From assembly GCA_002381695.1 (NCBI GenBank), contig DFXM01000039.1:318607-331546 (forward strand): a stretch of 12,940 nt of DNA, in the 5' to 3' direction. The stretch's first letter is position 1; each line of letters begins with the position of its first letter. The notes beneath the pieces are model-generated. The model worked only from the letters and a program-made list of their open reading frames with translations, was not told the origin of the DNA and did not search any database. Made by a program: the position numbers and the translations under genes. Positions 6,233 to 12,940 of this stretch are shown piece by piece. The DNA is from Clostridium sp. UBA4108. GTDB taxonomy: Bacteria; Bacillota; Clostridia; Clostridiales; Clostridiaceae.

Positions 6233-6829
6233 ATGAATAAAGTATTATACATTAAGGCAAATATTAAAGGTCAAGGAGAATCAAGAACTTTTAAAGTATC
6301 AGATAGTTTTATAGAAGAGTACAAGAAGAATAATCCTATGGATGAGGTAACTACATTAGATTTATATAAAGAGAATATAGACTTTTTAAGACTAGAGAAT
6401 CTAGGAGAAATATTTGGGCCTAAAAATGAGGAAAGTAAGAATAATCCAATATTAAAATATGCATATCAATTTGCAGAAGCAGATAAATATATAATTGCAG
6501 CACCAATGTGGAATTTAAGCATCCCTGCAATATTAAAAGCTTATATAGACTATGTAAGTGTGACAGGAATAACATTTAAATATACTGCAGAAGGTCCAGT
6601 TGGACTTTTAAATAATAAAAAGGCTGTACACATAGTAGCTAGAGGTGGAGAATATGGTAATGCAGCATATGAAATGGGAGATAGGTATCTAAGGACCATA
6701 TTAGGATTCTTTGGAATCAAAGAAATAGAAACTATAGCAATAGAGAATTTAGATCTTATTGGTGCAGATGTTCAAGGAAAGGTTGAAGAGGGAATAAAAG
6801 AAGCTAAAAGGGTTGCACAAGAATTTTAG
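6233..6829 (+). CDS. azoR: FMN-dependent NADH-azoreductase / quinone reductase
   Basis: A 198-residue flavodoxin-like protein close to the usual ~200 of AzoR enzymes, which reduce quinones and azo compounds by two electrons using NADH and FMN. Visible motifs: the N-terminal strand KVLYIKANIKG with GESRTF (FMN phosphate loop), PMWNLSIPAILKAYIDYV (91-108, the hallmark active-site block), TFKYTAEGPVGLL (114-126), and ARGGEYG (136-142, the second FMN loop). A strong AAAGGAG (6218-6224) lies eight bases before the ATG. The gene follows the MarR gene after 122 bp with no terminator or clear promoter between, so the two likely form one operon repressed by MarR. In Bacillus, MhqR and YodB control azoR paralogues in the same way. 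The protein is cytosolic and its physiological role is probably quinone or electrophile defence. A strong terminator follows. Confidence 0.92.
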   Translation: MNKVLYIKANIKGQGESRTFKVSDSFIEEYKKNNPMDEVTTLDLYKENIDFLRLENLGEIFGPKNEESKNNPILKYAYQFAEADKYIIAAPMWNLSIPAILKAYIDYVSVTGITFKYTAEGPVGLLNNKKAVHIVARGGEYGNAAYEMGDRYLRTILGFFGIKEIETIAIENLDLIGADVQGKVEEGIKEAKRVAQEF

Positions 6830-6930
6830 GGCTGTGTAAAGATAAATAGCTGCAGACTTCGCTTATAAGAGTTGATACCACTGGTTTTAAGGTGTATGCT
6901 ATTTTAATACTCGAAATGGAAACTTATAAT

Positions 6931-6968
6931 AAAAACGCTTTCGTCATTATCTGGCGACAGCGTTTTTT
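6931..6968 (+). terminator. Intrinsic terminator of the marR-azoR unit
   Basis: AAAAACGCT (6931-6939) pairs with AGCGTTTTT (6959-6967), with an inner stem TCGTC/GGCGA and a 7-nt loop. A run of T follows. The A-tract on the left arm means it could also work on the reverse strand. Confidence 0.9.
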
Positions 6969-7014
6969 TATAAATTTATTAATAATATGGAATTAAATTA
7001 TATAGGTGGAACGG

Positions 7015-7040
7015 AAATACCCGCTGCTGTGGATATTTTT
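7015..7040 (+). terminator. Weak terminator-like hairpin
   Basis: AAATACCCGC (7015-7024) pairs with GTGGATATTT (7029-7038) around a TGCT loop, with one mismatch and one G-U, followed by T. It lies upstream of the Sm-like gene and could be a second terminator or a decayed one. Confidence 0.35.
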
Positions 7041-7083
7041 ATTTTATAAAAGGAAAAAAATTTATAAATGAATATATGAATTA

Positions 7084-7113
7084 TTGTCGAATTTTTTTAT
7101 CAACATTTATACA
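7084..7113 (+). promoter_or_regulatory. Possible promoter of the Sm-like gene
   Basis: TTGTCG (7084-7089) and TATACA (7108-7113) are 18 bp apart, an acceptable but not strong sigma-A match. It would leave a leader of about 60 nt. I could not identify a sporulation sigma-factor site with confidence. Confidence 0.35.
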
Positions 7114-7177
7114 TTAAAATGGTACGGCTATCCTCGAAAATGAATATTATGGTAATGGAAAGGAGATGGTTAAAAAA

Positions 7178-7525
7178 ATGATTTCAGAAAAAAATGATTA
7201 CTACAGAGACGTACAGTCTTTACATGATAAATGTAAAAGGTACATGAACTATCACACTATTTTAACAATGAAAGATGGAAGTACACTTGATGGTATTATT
7301 GAAAGTGTAGATACGGATCACATTGTGGTGTTGGTTGGTGAGGATGTAATGGAGCAAGAAGATGAAAATCAATATGATCAACAACGACAATTTCACGGTT
7401 TTGGACGTCCTAGAAGAAGATTCAGACGTTTTAGACGTAGAAGGTTTCCATTTAATATTTTAGCTGCATTATCCTTATTACCTCATTTTGATCCACCGTA
7501 TCATTACTATCATTATCATCCTTAG
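7178..7525 (+). CDS. Small protein: Sm-like segment, Arg-rich patch, Tyr/His tail
   Basis: A 115-residue protein resembling uncharacterised clostridial proteins; no named function is known to me. Residues 26-56 (YHTILTMKDGSTLDGIIESV, then DTDHIVVLV) have the strand pattern of an Sm/Hfq-like barrel: a hydrophobic strand, DGS turn, G-I, VD-D, then VVLVGEDV. A Gln/Asp/Glu-rich linker follows. Next comes a patch with ten Arg in fourteen residues (RPRRRFRRFRRRRF, 77-90), then a hydrophobic LAALSLLP and a PPYHYYHYHP tail. The Arg patch suggests nucleic-acid or polyanion binding; Arg/Tyr-rich tails also occur in spore-coat-type proteins. The ATG at 7166 abuts the AAGGAG (7160-7165) with no spacing, so the ATG at 7178 (spacing 12) is the better start. 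It is a single-gene unit between terminators. The role is open. Confidence 0.75.
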   Translation: MISEKNDYYRDVQSLHDKCKRYMNYHTILTMKDGSTLDGIIESVDTDHIVVLVGEDVMEQEDENQYDQQRQFHGFGRPRRRFRRFRRRRFPFNILAALSLLPHFDPPYHYYHYHP

Positions 7526-7597
7526 TAGTAAGGAATACTTAGTAAATAGAGAGACAGCAGTATTAAAAAGTTGTATATAAAAAGGACTAATAGGTTA

Positions 7598-7631
7598 AGG
7601 CTACTACCCTTACAATGGATAGTAGCTTTTG
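7598..7631 (+). terminator. Intrinsic terminator of the Sm-like gene
   Basis: GCTACTACCC (7600-7609) pairs with GGATAGTAGC (7617-7626), one mismatch, 7-nt loop, followed by TTTTG. On the reverse strand, toward which merR also ends, there is no T-tract, so it serves the forward gene mainly. Confidence 0.7.
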
Positions 7632-7659
7632 TTCAAATCACATATGGCAGATGCCTGCA

Positions 7660-8487
7660 CTATGTTGAGATTTTTTCATTTTCTAAAGTCTCTATCATCA
7701 GTTTTGTAATATAATGACTTTGGTCTTTCTCAGCAATATCAGAAATTAGATATTCCTCAAAAGAGTAGTTCCCCAAAACAATCCCATTCTCATCAGCATA
7801 ATCCAGCATTTTCTCATAAGCATGATGTAAGTCATCGTATGAACCTTTAAAATATCCACATAGATAGATCCCTGGTTTACGGATTACTGTTTTTCCTGGT
7901 AGAAAGGATTTCGCCTTGATATATAGGTAAGAAAGACTTGCGAAATTCTTCTTGCGAAGATTATTTACCGATATGATGTTACCTACAGATTCCTGGACGG
8001 TAATTCCTAGATTTTGACAGAATTTAATATATTCATGCATAAAACTGACAAAAGTCTCATTGGATGAATTCTCCATATTATCGGATCGGAGAATAATCTC
8101 TGACGGAAGGGCTTCTAGGTAAATTCTATTGTGGCTGTTTATGCCTTCTGTGGTCATGGCTTTCATACTTTGAATAGTTTCCTGTATATCCTGAAAATAC
8201 TTTATTTTTTCAGCTACATGTTTACTTTTTTCTTCTAGTAAATCTAAGAACATGGAAGGATTGCGCTGTTCAAGATAGATTTTTATATCTTTTAAAGACA
8301 TTCCTAGTTTTTTTAGGTTTATGATAACAGAGAAAGTAAAATACTGATGATAAGAGTAATAACGATATCCGTTTTTCTTGATGACCGCTGGTCTAAACAG
8401 ACCGATGTCATCATAGTGAAATAGAACATGTTTTTCCACATTACACATCTTAGCGAATTCTCCAGTGGTAAAATATTTTTCTTGCAT
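7660..8487 (-). CDS. MerR-family transcriptional activator with a GyrI-like effector domain
   Basis: A 275-residue protein built like BmrR/BltR multidrug regulators. Residues about 5-25 (YFTTGEFAKMCNVEKHVLFHY) are the MerR helix-turn-helix, and 26-48 (DDIGLFRPAVIKKNGYRYYS) the wing with the near-invariant GYRYY. Residues 49-75 complete the DNA-binding domain, and 76-115 form the dimerising coiled coil. Residues 120-267 match a GyrI-like ligand-binding domain, including an acidic FEEYL (243-247) in the place where BmrR-type proteins use Glu to bind cationic drugs. Its ribosome binding site (AAGGGGAG, 8498-8505 reverse strand) lies beside the operator and overlaps the -35 of the divergent ABC promoter. 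The promoter/operator architecture and divergent orientation strongly suggest that it activates the downstream ABC exporter on binding a ligand. The inducer is unknown. Confidence 0.93.
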   Translation of the reverse strand: MQEKYFTTGEFAKMCNVEKHVLFHYDDIGLFRPAVIKKNGYRYYSYHQYFTFSVIINLKKLGMSLKDIKIYLEQRNPSMFLDLLEEKSKHVAEKIKYFQDIQETIQSMKAMTTEGINSHNRIYLEALPSEIILRSDNMENSSNETFVSFMHEYIKFCQNLGITVQESVGNIISVNNLRKKNFASLSYLYIKAKSFLPGKTVIRKPGIYLCGYFKGSYDDLHHAYEKMLDYADENGIVLGNYSFEEYLISDIAEKDQSHYITKLMIETLENEKIST

Positions 8488-8503
8488 TTTTTAAAATCTC
8501 CCC

Positions 8504-8534
8504 TTGACTATAAGGTAACATTATAGTTTATCAT
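8504..8534 (+). promoter_or_regulatory. MerR-activated promoter of the ABC operon (19-bp spacer)
   Basis: TTGACT (8504-8509) and TATCAT (8529-8534) are separated by 19 bp. That over-long spacer is the hallmark of promoters that need MerR-type DNA untwisting. Between them lies a dyad ACTATAA-N7-TTATAGT (8507-8527), centred at 8517 in the middle of the spacer, exactly where MerR dimers bind. The start would be near 8541, about 60 nt before the ABC start codon. The reverse strand also shows a TATAAT (8520-8525) inside the dyad, with a poor -35, which could be the merR promoter and would allow autoregulation. Confidence 0.9.
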
Positions 8535-8602
8535 AGTATATATTGACGGGGAAAGCAAGAATTGATTTTAGAAAAAAATCACTAACAAAAGAGAGGTTGA
8601 AT

Positions 8603-10333
8603 ATGAAGTTAATTTTACAGTATTTAAAAAAGTACAAGCTATATGTGTTCTTCAATATCCTAGCGGTGCTTGGATTTGCTGCGGCAGAGCTTGGAATTCC
8701 GACAATTGTCTCCAATATGATAGATCGAGGCATTGTCTTAGGGGATAAGGTCTATATTTATAAATTGGGAATTGTTATTCTGATAGTGGCCATTATTGGT
8801 GGTATTGGAAATATTTTACTGGCATATTGTAGTGCTAAGGTTAGTACATCTATTACAAGAGATATCAGAAATGACATATTTAAAAAAGCCCAAGAATTTT
8901 CGCATACGGAATATAATAAATTTGGTGTATCCAGTATGATAACCAGAACTACTAATGATGCTTTTATTCTAATGCAGTTTATTAATGTGTTACTTAGAAT
9001 GGCACTTTTAACGCCTGTGATGATTATAATCAGCATGTTTATGGTAATAAAGACCAGTATGACTTTGTCTATGGTCATTGGAGGATGTATTCCTATTATA
9101 TGCCTTGGAGTGTATCTCATTGCTAAGACCAGTAACCCAATTAGCACTAGGCAACAGAAGGGAATGGATAGATTAAATCGGATTACAAGGGAGAACTTAA
9201 CTGGGGTTAGAGTTATCCGTGCATTTAGGAAAGATGACTATGAAACTAAGAGATTTTCTGAAGCTAATGAAGATTATGCATCCAATGCAAAAAAGCTTTT
9301 TAAGCTAATGTCCATTACACAGCCAGCCTTCTTCCTGTTATTAAATCTTGGGATTGTAATTGTATTTATCCTGTCTAGTCAAATGATTGATGCAGGAACA
9401 CTACAGGTGGGAAAATTAGTGGCGTTCCAAGAATATATGTTCCATGCTATGTTTTCTATGATGTTGTTTTCTATGGTATTTGTTATGTATCCCCGTGCAG
9501 AAATAAGTGCTAAACGTATCCAAGAATTATTGGAGGAAGAGCCGATTATTAAAAATCCAGAAAATGCAGTAACTCATGGAGATGAAAGCGGAAGCTTAGA
9601 ATTTGACCATGTAACATTTCAATACCCTGATGGGGAGGTTCCTGTGCTACATGACATAAGTTTTCAGGCGAATAAAGGCGATACAGTTGCCTTTATTGGA
9701 AGTACTGGTAGTGGTAAAAGTACATTAATAAATTTGATTCCTAGATTCTATGATATCAGCGATGGCAGTATTAAAGTAGATGGAGTGGATATTAGGAAAT
9801 ATGATTTAATGTCATTGAGGGAAAAAATAGGTTTCATACCTCAAAAAGCACTCTTATTTTCTGGAAGTATCAATGAAAACATACGTTATGGAAAGCATGA
9901 TGCAGTGCAAGCTGAAATAGAGCACAGCGCAAAAGTTGCCCAAGCTTATGATTTCATATCAGATAAGCCAGAGAAGTTTGAGGAAATCATAGAAGAAGGA
10001 GGTAGCAACGTATCAGGAGGACAAAAACAGAGGCTTAGCATTGCAAGGGCTGTTGTAAGAAGGCCAGATATCTACATATTTGACGATTCATTTTCTGCAT
10101 TAGATTTTAAAACAGATGCAAAGCTGAGAAAGAGATTGAAAAGTGAAACTGTAGGTGCCATTACCTTAATTGTAGCTCAGAGAGTATCCTCCATTATGGA
10201 TGCTACGAAAATTATCGTATTGAACGAAGGAAAAATGGTTGGTATGGGAACTCATGAGCAGTTGTTAGACAGCTGTGAAATTTACTATGAGATAGCATCT
10301 AGCCAGATGTCAAAGGAGGAATTGAAGCGATGA
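8603..10333 (+). CDS. ABC exporter half-transporter with degenerate ATP site (subunit A)
   Basis: A 576-residue membrane-spanning/nucleotide-binding fusion of the type IV exporter fold. About six helices lie in residues 10-300, then an ATPase domain: Walker A GSTGSGKST (366-374), Q-loop at Q414, signature VSGGQ (470-474), Walker B IYIFDDS (490-496). Two catalytic residues are altered: the Walker B glutamate is Asp (D495), and the switch histidine is Gln (VAQRVSS, Q526). This is the degenerate subunit of a heterodimeric exporter, as in TM287 or BmrC. The start at 8603 is chosen because GAGAGG lies six bases upstream and the MerR promoter starts at about 8541; an upstream TTG at 8543 is in frame but sits at the predicted transcript start without a ribosome binding site. 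It overlaps the next gene by four bases. The cargo is probably a drug, lipid or peptide; sequence does not say which. Confidence 0.93.
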   Translation: MKLILQYLKKYKLYVFFNILAVLGFAAAELGIPTIVSNMIDRGIVLGDKVYIYKLGIVILIVAIIGGIGNILLAYCSAKVSTSITRDIRNDIFKKAQEFSHTEYNKFGVSSMITRTTNDAFILMQFINVLLRMALLTPVMIIISMFMVIKTSMTLSMVIGGCIPIICLGVYLIAKTSNPISTRQQKGMDRLNRITRENLTGVRVIRAFRKDDYETKRFSEANEDYASNAKKLFKLMSITQPAFFLLLNLGIVIVFILSSQMIDAGTLQVGKLVAFQEYMFHAMFSMMLFSMVFVMYPRAEISAKRIQELLEEEPIIKNPENAVTHGDESGSLEFDHVTFQYPDGEVPVLHDISFQANKGDTVAFIGSTGSGKSTLINLIPRFYDISDGSIKVDGVDIRKYDLMSLREKIGFIPQKALLFSGSINENIRYGKHDAVQAEIEHSAKVAQAYDFISDKPEKFEEIIEEGGSNVSGGQKQRLSIARAVVRRPDIYIFDDSFSALDFKTDAKLRKRLKSETVGAITLIVAQRVSSIMDATKIIVLNEGKMVGMGTHEQLLDSCEIYYEIASSQMSKEELKR

Positions 10334-12093
10334 AAGATAAGAATACAGGTGTTAAGCGTTTGATTCCATATTTGAAGAAATATAAGATAAAGATTATATT
10401 AGCAATACTATTAATCATTGTGGCTTCTTGCTTAATCGCATTAAGTCCAACTTTAGAAGGTATGATTACCACTCAATTATTTTCCGATATTACGGCAGGA
10501 AATAGGGTGAATTTTACAAAAATCAATAAAATTATCATAACTTTAGTCGGTGTCTATGCGGCAGGAGCGTTAAGTAACTGTGCTTATCAGTTTTTATTGA
10601 CTGATGCAATTCAAAGCGCTATGGTGGATTTAAGAAATGATGTGGAAGGTAAAATTAGAAGGCTTCCAATTGCATATTTTGATAGAAATGCTCTAGGAGA
10701 TACTTTGAGCCGTGTATCCAATGATATGGAGACTATTTCTAATGCACTTCAGCAAAGCTTTGCTCAGATTTTAAATGCTATCTTAGGATTAAGTCTTGCA
10801 GTGTTTATGATGTTTAAGATTCAATGGATAATGGCTCTGTCAGCAGTGGCAATTATAGGGTCTTCAGTTATCATATCCAAGGTAATTGTGAAAAAATCGC
10901 AGCCATTGTTTCAAAAACAGCAAGATGCATTAGGTAGACTAAATGGTATCGTTCAAGAGAAGTTTACTGGCTTTAATGAAATTAAATTATTCGGTAAACA
11001 GGAAGATACCTTGATAGAGTTTAGTAATGCCAATGAAGAGCTATGTAAAAATGGTTTTAAAGCCCAATTCATTAGTGGTTTAATGTCTCCACTTGTGACC
11101 TTTGTAACTTATATTGGCATTGGTTGTGTAGCTATTGCAGGTGCATTTTATGCTATTGCAGGAACCATTACTGTAGGTCAGCTTCAAGCGTTTATCCGTT
11201 ACATTTGGCAGGTAAATCAGCCTATGTCTCAAATCACTCAGCTATCTGGAGCAATCCAGTCCTCTGTAGCAGCAGTACACAGAGTTTTTGAATTCCTGAA
11301 TGAAGAAGAAGAATCGGAAGAAGCAGGTATTATAAAACAAGATAAAGAAGTGCATGGTAATGTGTCCTTTGAAGATGTAGAATTCTCTTATACAAAGGAA
11401 AAGCCTTTACTTCACGATCTAAATGTAGAGGTAAAAAGTGGTCAGATGGTTGCCATAGTAGGTCCTACTGGAGTAGGAAAAACCACATTAATCAACCTAC
11501 TGATGAGATTTTATGATGTCACTGGTGGATCTATCAAGATAGATGGTATAGATATCCGCCATATGAAACGTGATGACCTGAGAGCAAAATTCGGAATGGT
11601 TCTTCAGGATACCTGGCTCTTTAAGGGCAGTATTAAAGAAAATATAGCCTATGGAAAAGAAGGCGCCAGTGAAGAAGATATCATAAGTGCTGCTAAGGTG
11701 GCAAATGTCCACCACTTTATTACTACATTACCTGAAGGCTATAACATGATACTAAATGAAGAGGCCAGCAACATCTCACAAGGAGAAAAACAACTTTTGA
11801 CCATAGCCCGATCCGTTCTATGTGACCCTCCTATCATGATTTTGGATGAGGCTACTAGCTCAGTAGACACAAGGCTAGAACAAAAGCTACAGGATGCTAT
11901 GCGAAATATTATGAAGGGCAGAACTTCCTTTGTAATTGCCCATAGATTGTCTACAATTAAAAATGCAGACTTAATCCTGGTGATGAGTGATGGAAATATA
12001 GTAGAGCAGGGAACTCATAATGAGCTGTTGGAGGAGAAGGGATATTATCAGCAGCTGTATCATTCACAATTTGAGGATTTGGATATGGCTTGA
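10330..12093 (+). CDS. ABC exporter half-transporter with canonical Walker B (subunit B)
   Basis: A 587-residue partner of the preceding gene, sharing an ATGA overlap, with AAAGGAGG (10312-10319) ten bases before its ATG. The transmembrane domain spans about residues 20-300. The ATPase domain has Walker A GPTGVGKTT (378-386), Q-loop Q426, Walker B IMILDEATS with catalytic E507, and switch H538 (IAHRLST). Its signature is atypical, NISQGEKQ (481-488) instead of LSGGQ. The pairing is consistent: this Walker B/His set faces subunit A's normal SGGQ to form the active ATP site, while subunit A's Asp/Gln set faces this SQGE to form the degenerate site. The same division of labour is known in TM287/288 and BmrCD. 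Coupled translation should ensure equal subunits. The unit is presumably induced by the divergent MerR protein and ends at a strong terminator. Confidence 0.93.
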   Translation: MKDKNTGVKRLIPYLKKYKIKIILAILLIIVASCLIALSPTLEGMITTQLFSDITAGNRVNFTKINKIIITLVGVYAAGALSNCAYQFLLTDAIQSAMVDLRNDVEGKIRRLPIAYFDRNALGDTLSRVSNDMETISNALQQSFAQILNAILGLSLAVFMMFKIQWIMALSAVAIIGSSVIISKVIVKKSQPLFQKQQDALGRLNGIVQEKFTGFNEIKLFGKQEDTLIEFSNANEELCKNGFKAQFISGLMSPLVTFVTYIGIGCVAIAGAFYAIAGTITVGQLQAFIRYIWQVNQPMSQITQLSGAIQSSVAAVHRVFEFLNEEEESEEAGIIKQDKEVHGNVSFEDVEFSYTKEKPLLHDLNVEVKSGQMVAIVGPTGVGKTTLINLLMRFYDVTGGSIKIDGIDIRHMKRDDLRAKFGMVLQDTWLFKGSIKENIAYGKEGASEEDIISAAKVANVHHFITTLPEGYNMILNEEASNISQGEKQLLTIARSVLCDPPIMILDEATSSVDTRLEQKLQDAMRNIMKGRTSFVIAHRLSTIKNADLILVMSDGNIVEQGTHNELLEEKGYYQQLYHSQFEDLDMA

Positions 12094-12161
12094 TAATATT
12101 CCTCGTGGATTTATTAAGCTGACCTATGGTCATCTAATTCTTTTCAGAAGAGAAATAGTAA

Positions 12162-12208
12162 AAAGGTCATAACAGGAATTTATCCTGATTATGACCTTTC
12201 CTTGTTTT
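12162..12208 (+). terminator. Strong intrinsic terminator of the ABC operon
   Basis: AAAGGTCATAA (12162-12172) pairs perfectly with TTATGACCTTT (12189-12199), stacked on a perfect CAGGA/TCCTG inner stem with one bulged A and a 5-nt loop. TTTCCTTGTTTT follows. The reverse strand also has a T-rich flank (CTTTTTAC), so it may work in both directions. Confidence 0.85.
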
Positions 12209-12250
12209 ATCTTTTATATTAATGCCATTACTTATTGCCTTAACTAAATG

Positions 12251-12287
12251 AACAAACACCCGAATAGTATTTTAACTAATCAGGTGT
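12251..12287 (-). terminator. Probable terminator of the Cys-rich gene
   Basis: Arms 12256-12268 and 12275-12287 pair over 13 bp. Read on the reverse strand one non-Watson-Crick position becomes G-U and one mismatch remains, with a 6-nt loop. GTTTGTT follows in that direction. A smaller hairpin (12309-12325, TTCACC/GGTGAA) sits between it and the stop codon. Confidence 0.6.
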
Positions 12288-12342
12288 CTCTTTATATTAA
12301 ATTTATGATTCACCACAAGGGTGAAAATGCATTAAATTATTA

Positions 12343-12594
12343 CTAGAAAAATCCTCGTCTACCGCAATTATTTCCAAAACCACCGAAACCACAATTATTT
12401 CCAAAACCGCCGAAACCGCAATTGTTTAGTAATAGCCATAATAACCATTGATTATTACCACCATCACAACCCCAATTAGAATTGCAATTACAATTTGTAA
12501 ATCCTGTAAAACAAGAGTTTTGGCATCTGTTGCAGCATGAATGTGTATCACAACAACATCCACAATTAGAATGACGTCTTCTATGACTACTCAT
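12343..12594 (-). CDS. Cys/Gly/Asn-rich small protein, possibly spore-associated
   Basis: An 83-residue protein with 14 cysteines. The N-terminus is basic and His/Ser-rich (MSSHRRRHSN), followed by a cysteine cluster (CGCCC at 11-15, CC-RC at 20-24). A hydrophobic patch NNQWLLWLLLNN (47-58) comes next, then the tandem repeat NNCGFGGFG (57-65 and 66-74) and a partial third copy ending CGRRGFF. GAGGT lies seven bases before the ATG, and a hairpin (12619-12645) falls in the presumed leader. Small Cys/Gly-rich repeat proteins in clostridia are often spore-coat or exosporium components, or could bind metals. The composition supports that guess but no family match is visible. The biased composition and good ribosome binding site argue that it is a real gene, not a shadow of another frame. 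It is convergent with the ABC operon. Confidence 0.7.
   Translation of the reverse strand: MSSHRRRHSNCGCCCDTHSCCNRCQNSCFTGFTNCNCNSNWGCDGGNNQWLLWLLLNNCGFGGFGNNCGFGGFGNNCGRRGFF
12365..12427. repeat. 27-bp tandem repeat inside the Cys-rich gene
   Basis: Units at 12365-12391 and 12392-12418 differ at two bases (both A/G), and a third copy is partial (12419-12427). Each unit encodes NNCGFGGFG. The near-identity, including synonymous positions, indicates recent duplication and possible copy-number change by slippage. Confidence 0.9.
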
Positions 12595-12940
12595 ATATAT
12601 TACCTCACTTTTTATATTTACTCCTAAATTTATGTTTTGGGAGTATGTAATATAAAATGAATCTTGAATACATCAATAAATTATCTTTGACTAAAAAATC
12701 TATCCTGATATTATCATATGAAGATATTAAAGTTTTGAGACAGTATATACATTATTAAAATAATACATGTAAATAATTTAAAAAGCGAGTTGTTATTTTT
12801 TAGCTTTTTTCTTGAATATAGATTTAGTAAATCAAGGTTGTGAAGCATATATTTCCATGTATTTAATTTTTATTATATAATGTACTAAATACAATATTTT
12901 GCTTAATGTTTAAAAAGAAAGGCTTTGTTTGGTACTGTAA
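12595..12940. other. Gene-free AT-rich right end of the window
   Basis: It begins with the leader of the Cys-rich gene, including a hairpin with arms 12619-12628 and 12636-12645. A terminator-like stem AAAAAGC/GCTTTTT lies at 12780-12809 with a 16-nt loop. An ATG at 12906 is open to the window edge but lacks a ribosome binding site. I see no other gene, promoter or repeat that I would defend. Confidence 0.4.
12780..12810. terminator. Weak bidirectional terminator-like stem
   Basis: AAAAAGC (12780-12786) pairs with GCTTTTT (12803-12809) over seven base pairs, with a T-run on the forward strand and CTTTTTA on the reverse. No gene in the window obviously ends here on the forward strand; it could serve a reverse-strand gene beyond the right edge. 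Confidence 0.3.

Larger units (their letters stand above)
6830..7165. other. Gene-free stretch holding terminators and a promoter
   Basis: The first 100 bp show nothing recognisable. A strong terminator sits at 6931-6968, a weaker hairpin with a T-run at 7015-7040, and a possible promoter at 7084-7113 serving the next gene. I see no convincing small ORF. Confidence 0.5.

Noticed and set aside
8521..9147. Reverse ORFs (70 and 129 codons) opposite the first ABC gene
   Set aside because: They are antisense shadows of the transmembrane domain and lack ribosome binding sites.
11497..11715. 72-codon reverse ORF opposite the second ABC gene
   Set aside because: It is antisense to the ATPase domain, with no motif and no start signals.
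12920..12930. AGGCTTTGTTT at 12920-12930 repeated at 2730-2740, resembling an insertion-sequence end
   Set aside because: Only 11 bases match, there is no transposase or paired inverted terminus, and the window ends before it can be followed.

Overview
The window is low-GC DNA with strong AGGAGG-type ribosome binding sites, sigma-A-like promoters and U-rich intrinsic terminators. Protein families such as the CD3324 family point to a Clostridium-type Firmicute. I do not name a species. It looks like an ordinary chromosomal accessory stretch of short, mostly independent transcription units. I see no transposase, phage gene, CRISPR array, rRNA or tRNA.

Layout. (1) 94-1365 (-): a BrnQ branched-chain amino acid carrier with a near-consensus promoter and a long inverted repeat past its stop. 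(2) 1366-1864: mostly non-coding, ending in a 16-codon fragment just ahead of a SUKH/SMI1-KNR4-like gene (1865-2494). (3) 2495-2777: a promoter, a possible 29-residue ORF and two crossing helices that could form a pseudoknot, followed by a CD3324-family gene (2778-3047) and its terminator. (4) 3237-4487: a beta-lactamase-fold serine hydrolase, abutting a LysR gene of which only the DNA-binding domain survives (4471-4647, -). (5) 4947-5453: a nitroreductase gene with an in-frame TAA at codon 35. It is divergent from the LysR stub, so a regulator and its probable target are both damaged. (6) 5637-6829: a MarR regulator and an FMN-dependent NADH-azoreductase, resembling the MhqR/YodB quinone-stress modules of Bacillus. 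A perfect 22-bp palindrome overlaps the marR promoter, and the predicted transcript is leaderless. (7) 7178-7525: a small protein with an Sm-like segment, an Arg-rich patch and a Tyr/His tail. (8) 7660-12093: a MerR/GyrI-like regulator divergent from two overlapping ABC exporter half-transporter genes. The intergenic region holds a MerR-type promoter with a 19-bp spacer and a dyad operator. The ABC motifs show a heterodimer with one degenerate and one canonical ATP site. (9) 12343-12594 (-): a Cys/Gly/Asn-rich small protein with a 27-bp tandem repeat.

How the parts work together. Two regulatory circuits can be read directly from the DNA: MarR with its azoreductase (electrophile/quinone detoxification) and MerR with the ABC exporter (drug or peptide efflux). 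The damaged LysR/nitroreductase pair may be a third redox module in decay. I found no clear new multi-gene system. The least explained items are the possible pseudoknot leader at 2640-2704, the leaderless self-controlled marR, and the Sm-like/Arg-rich protein.
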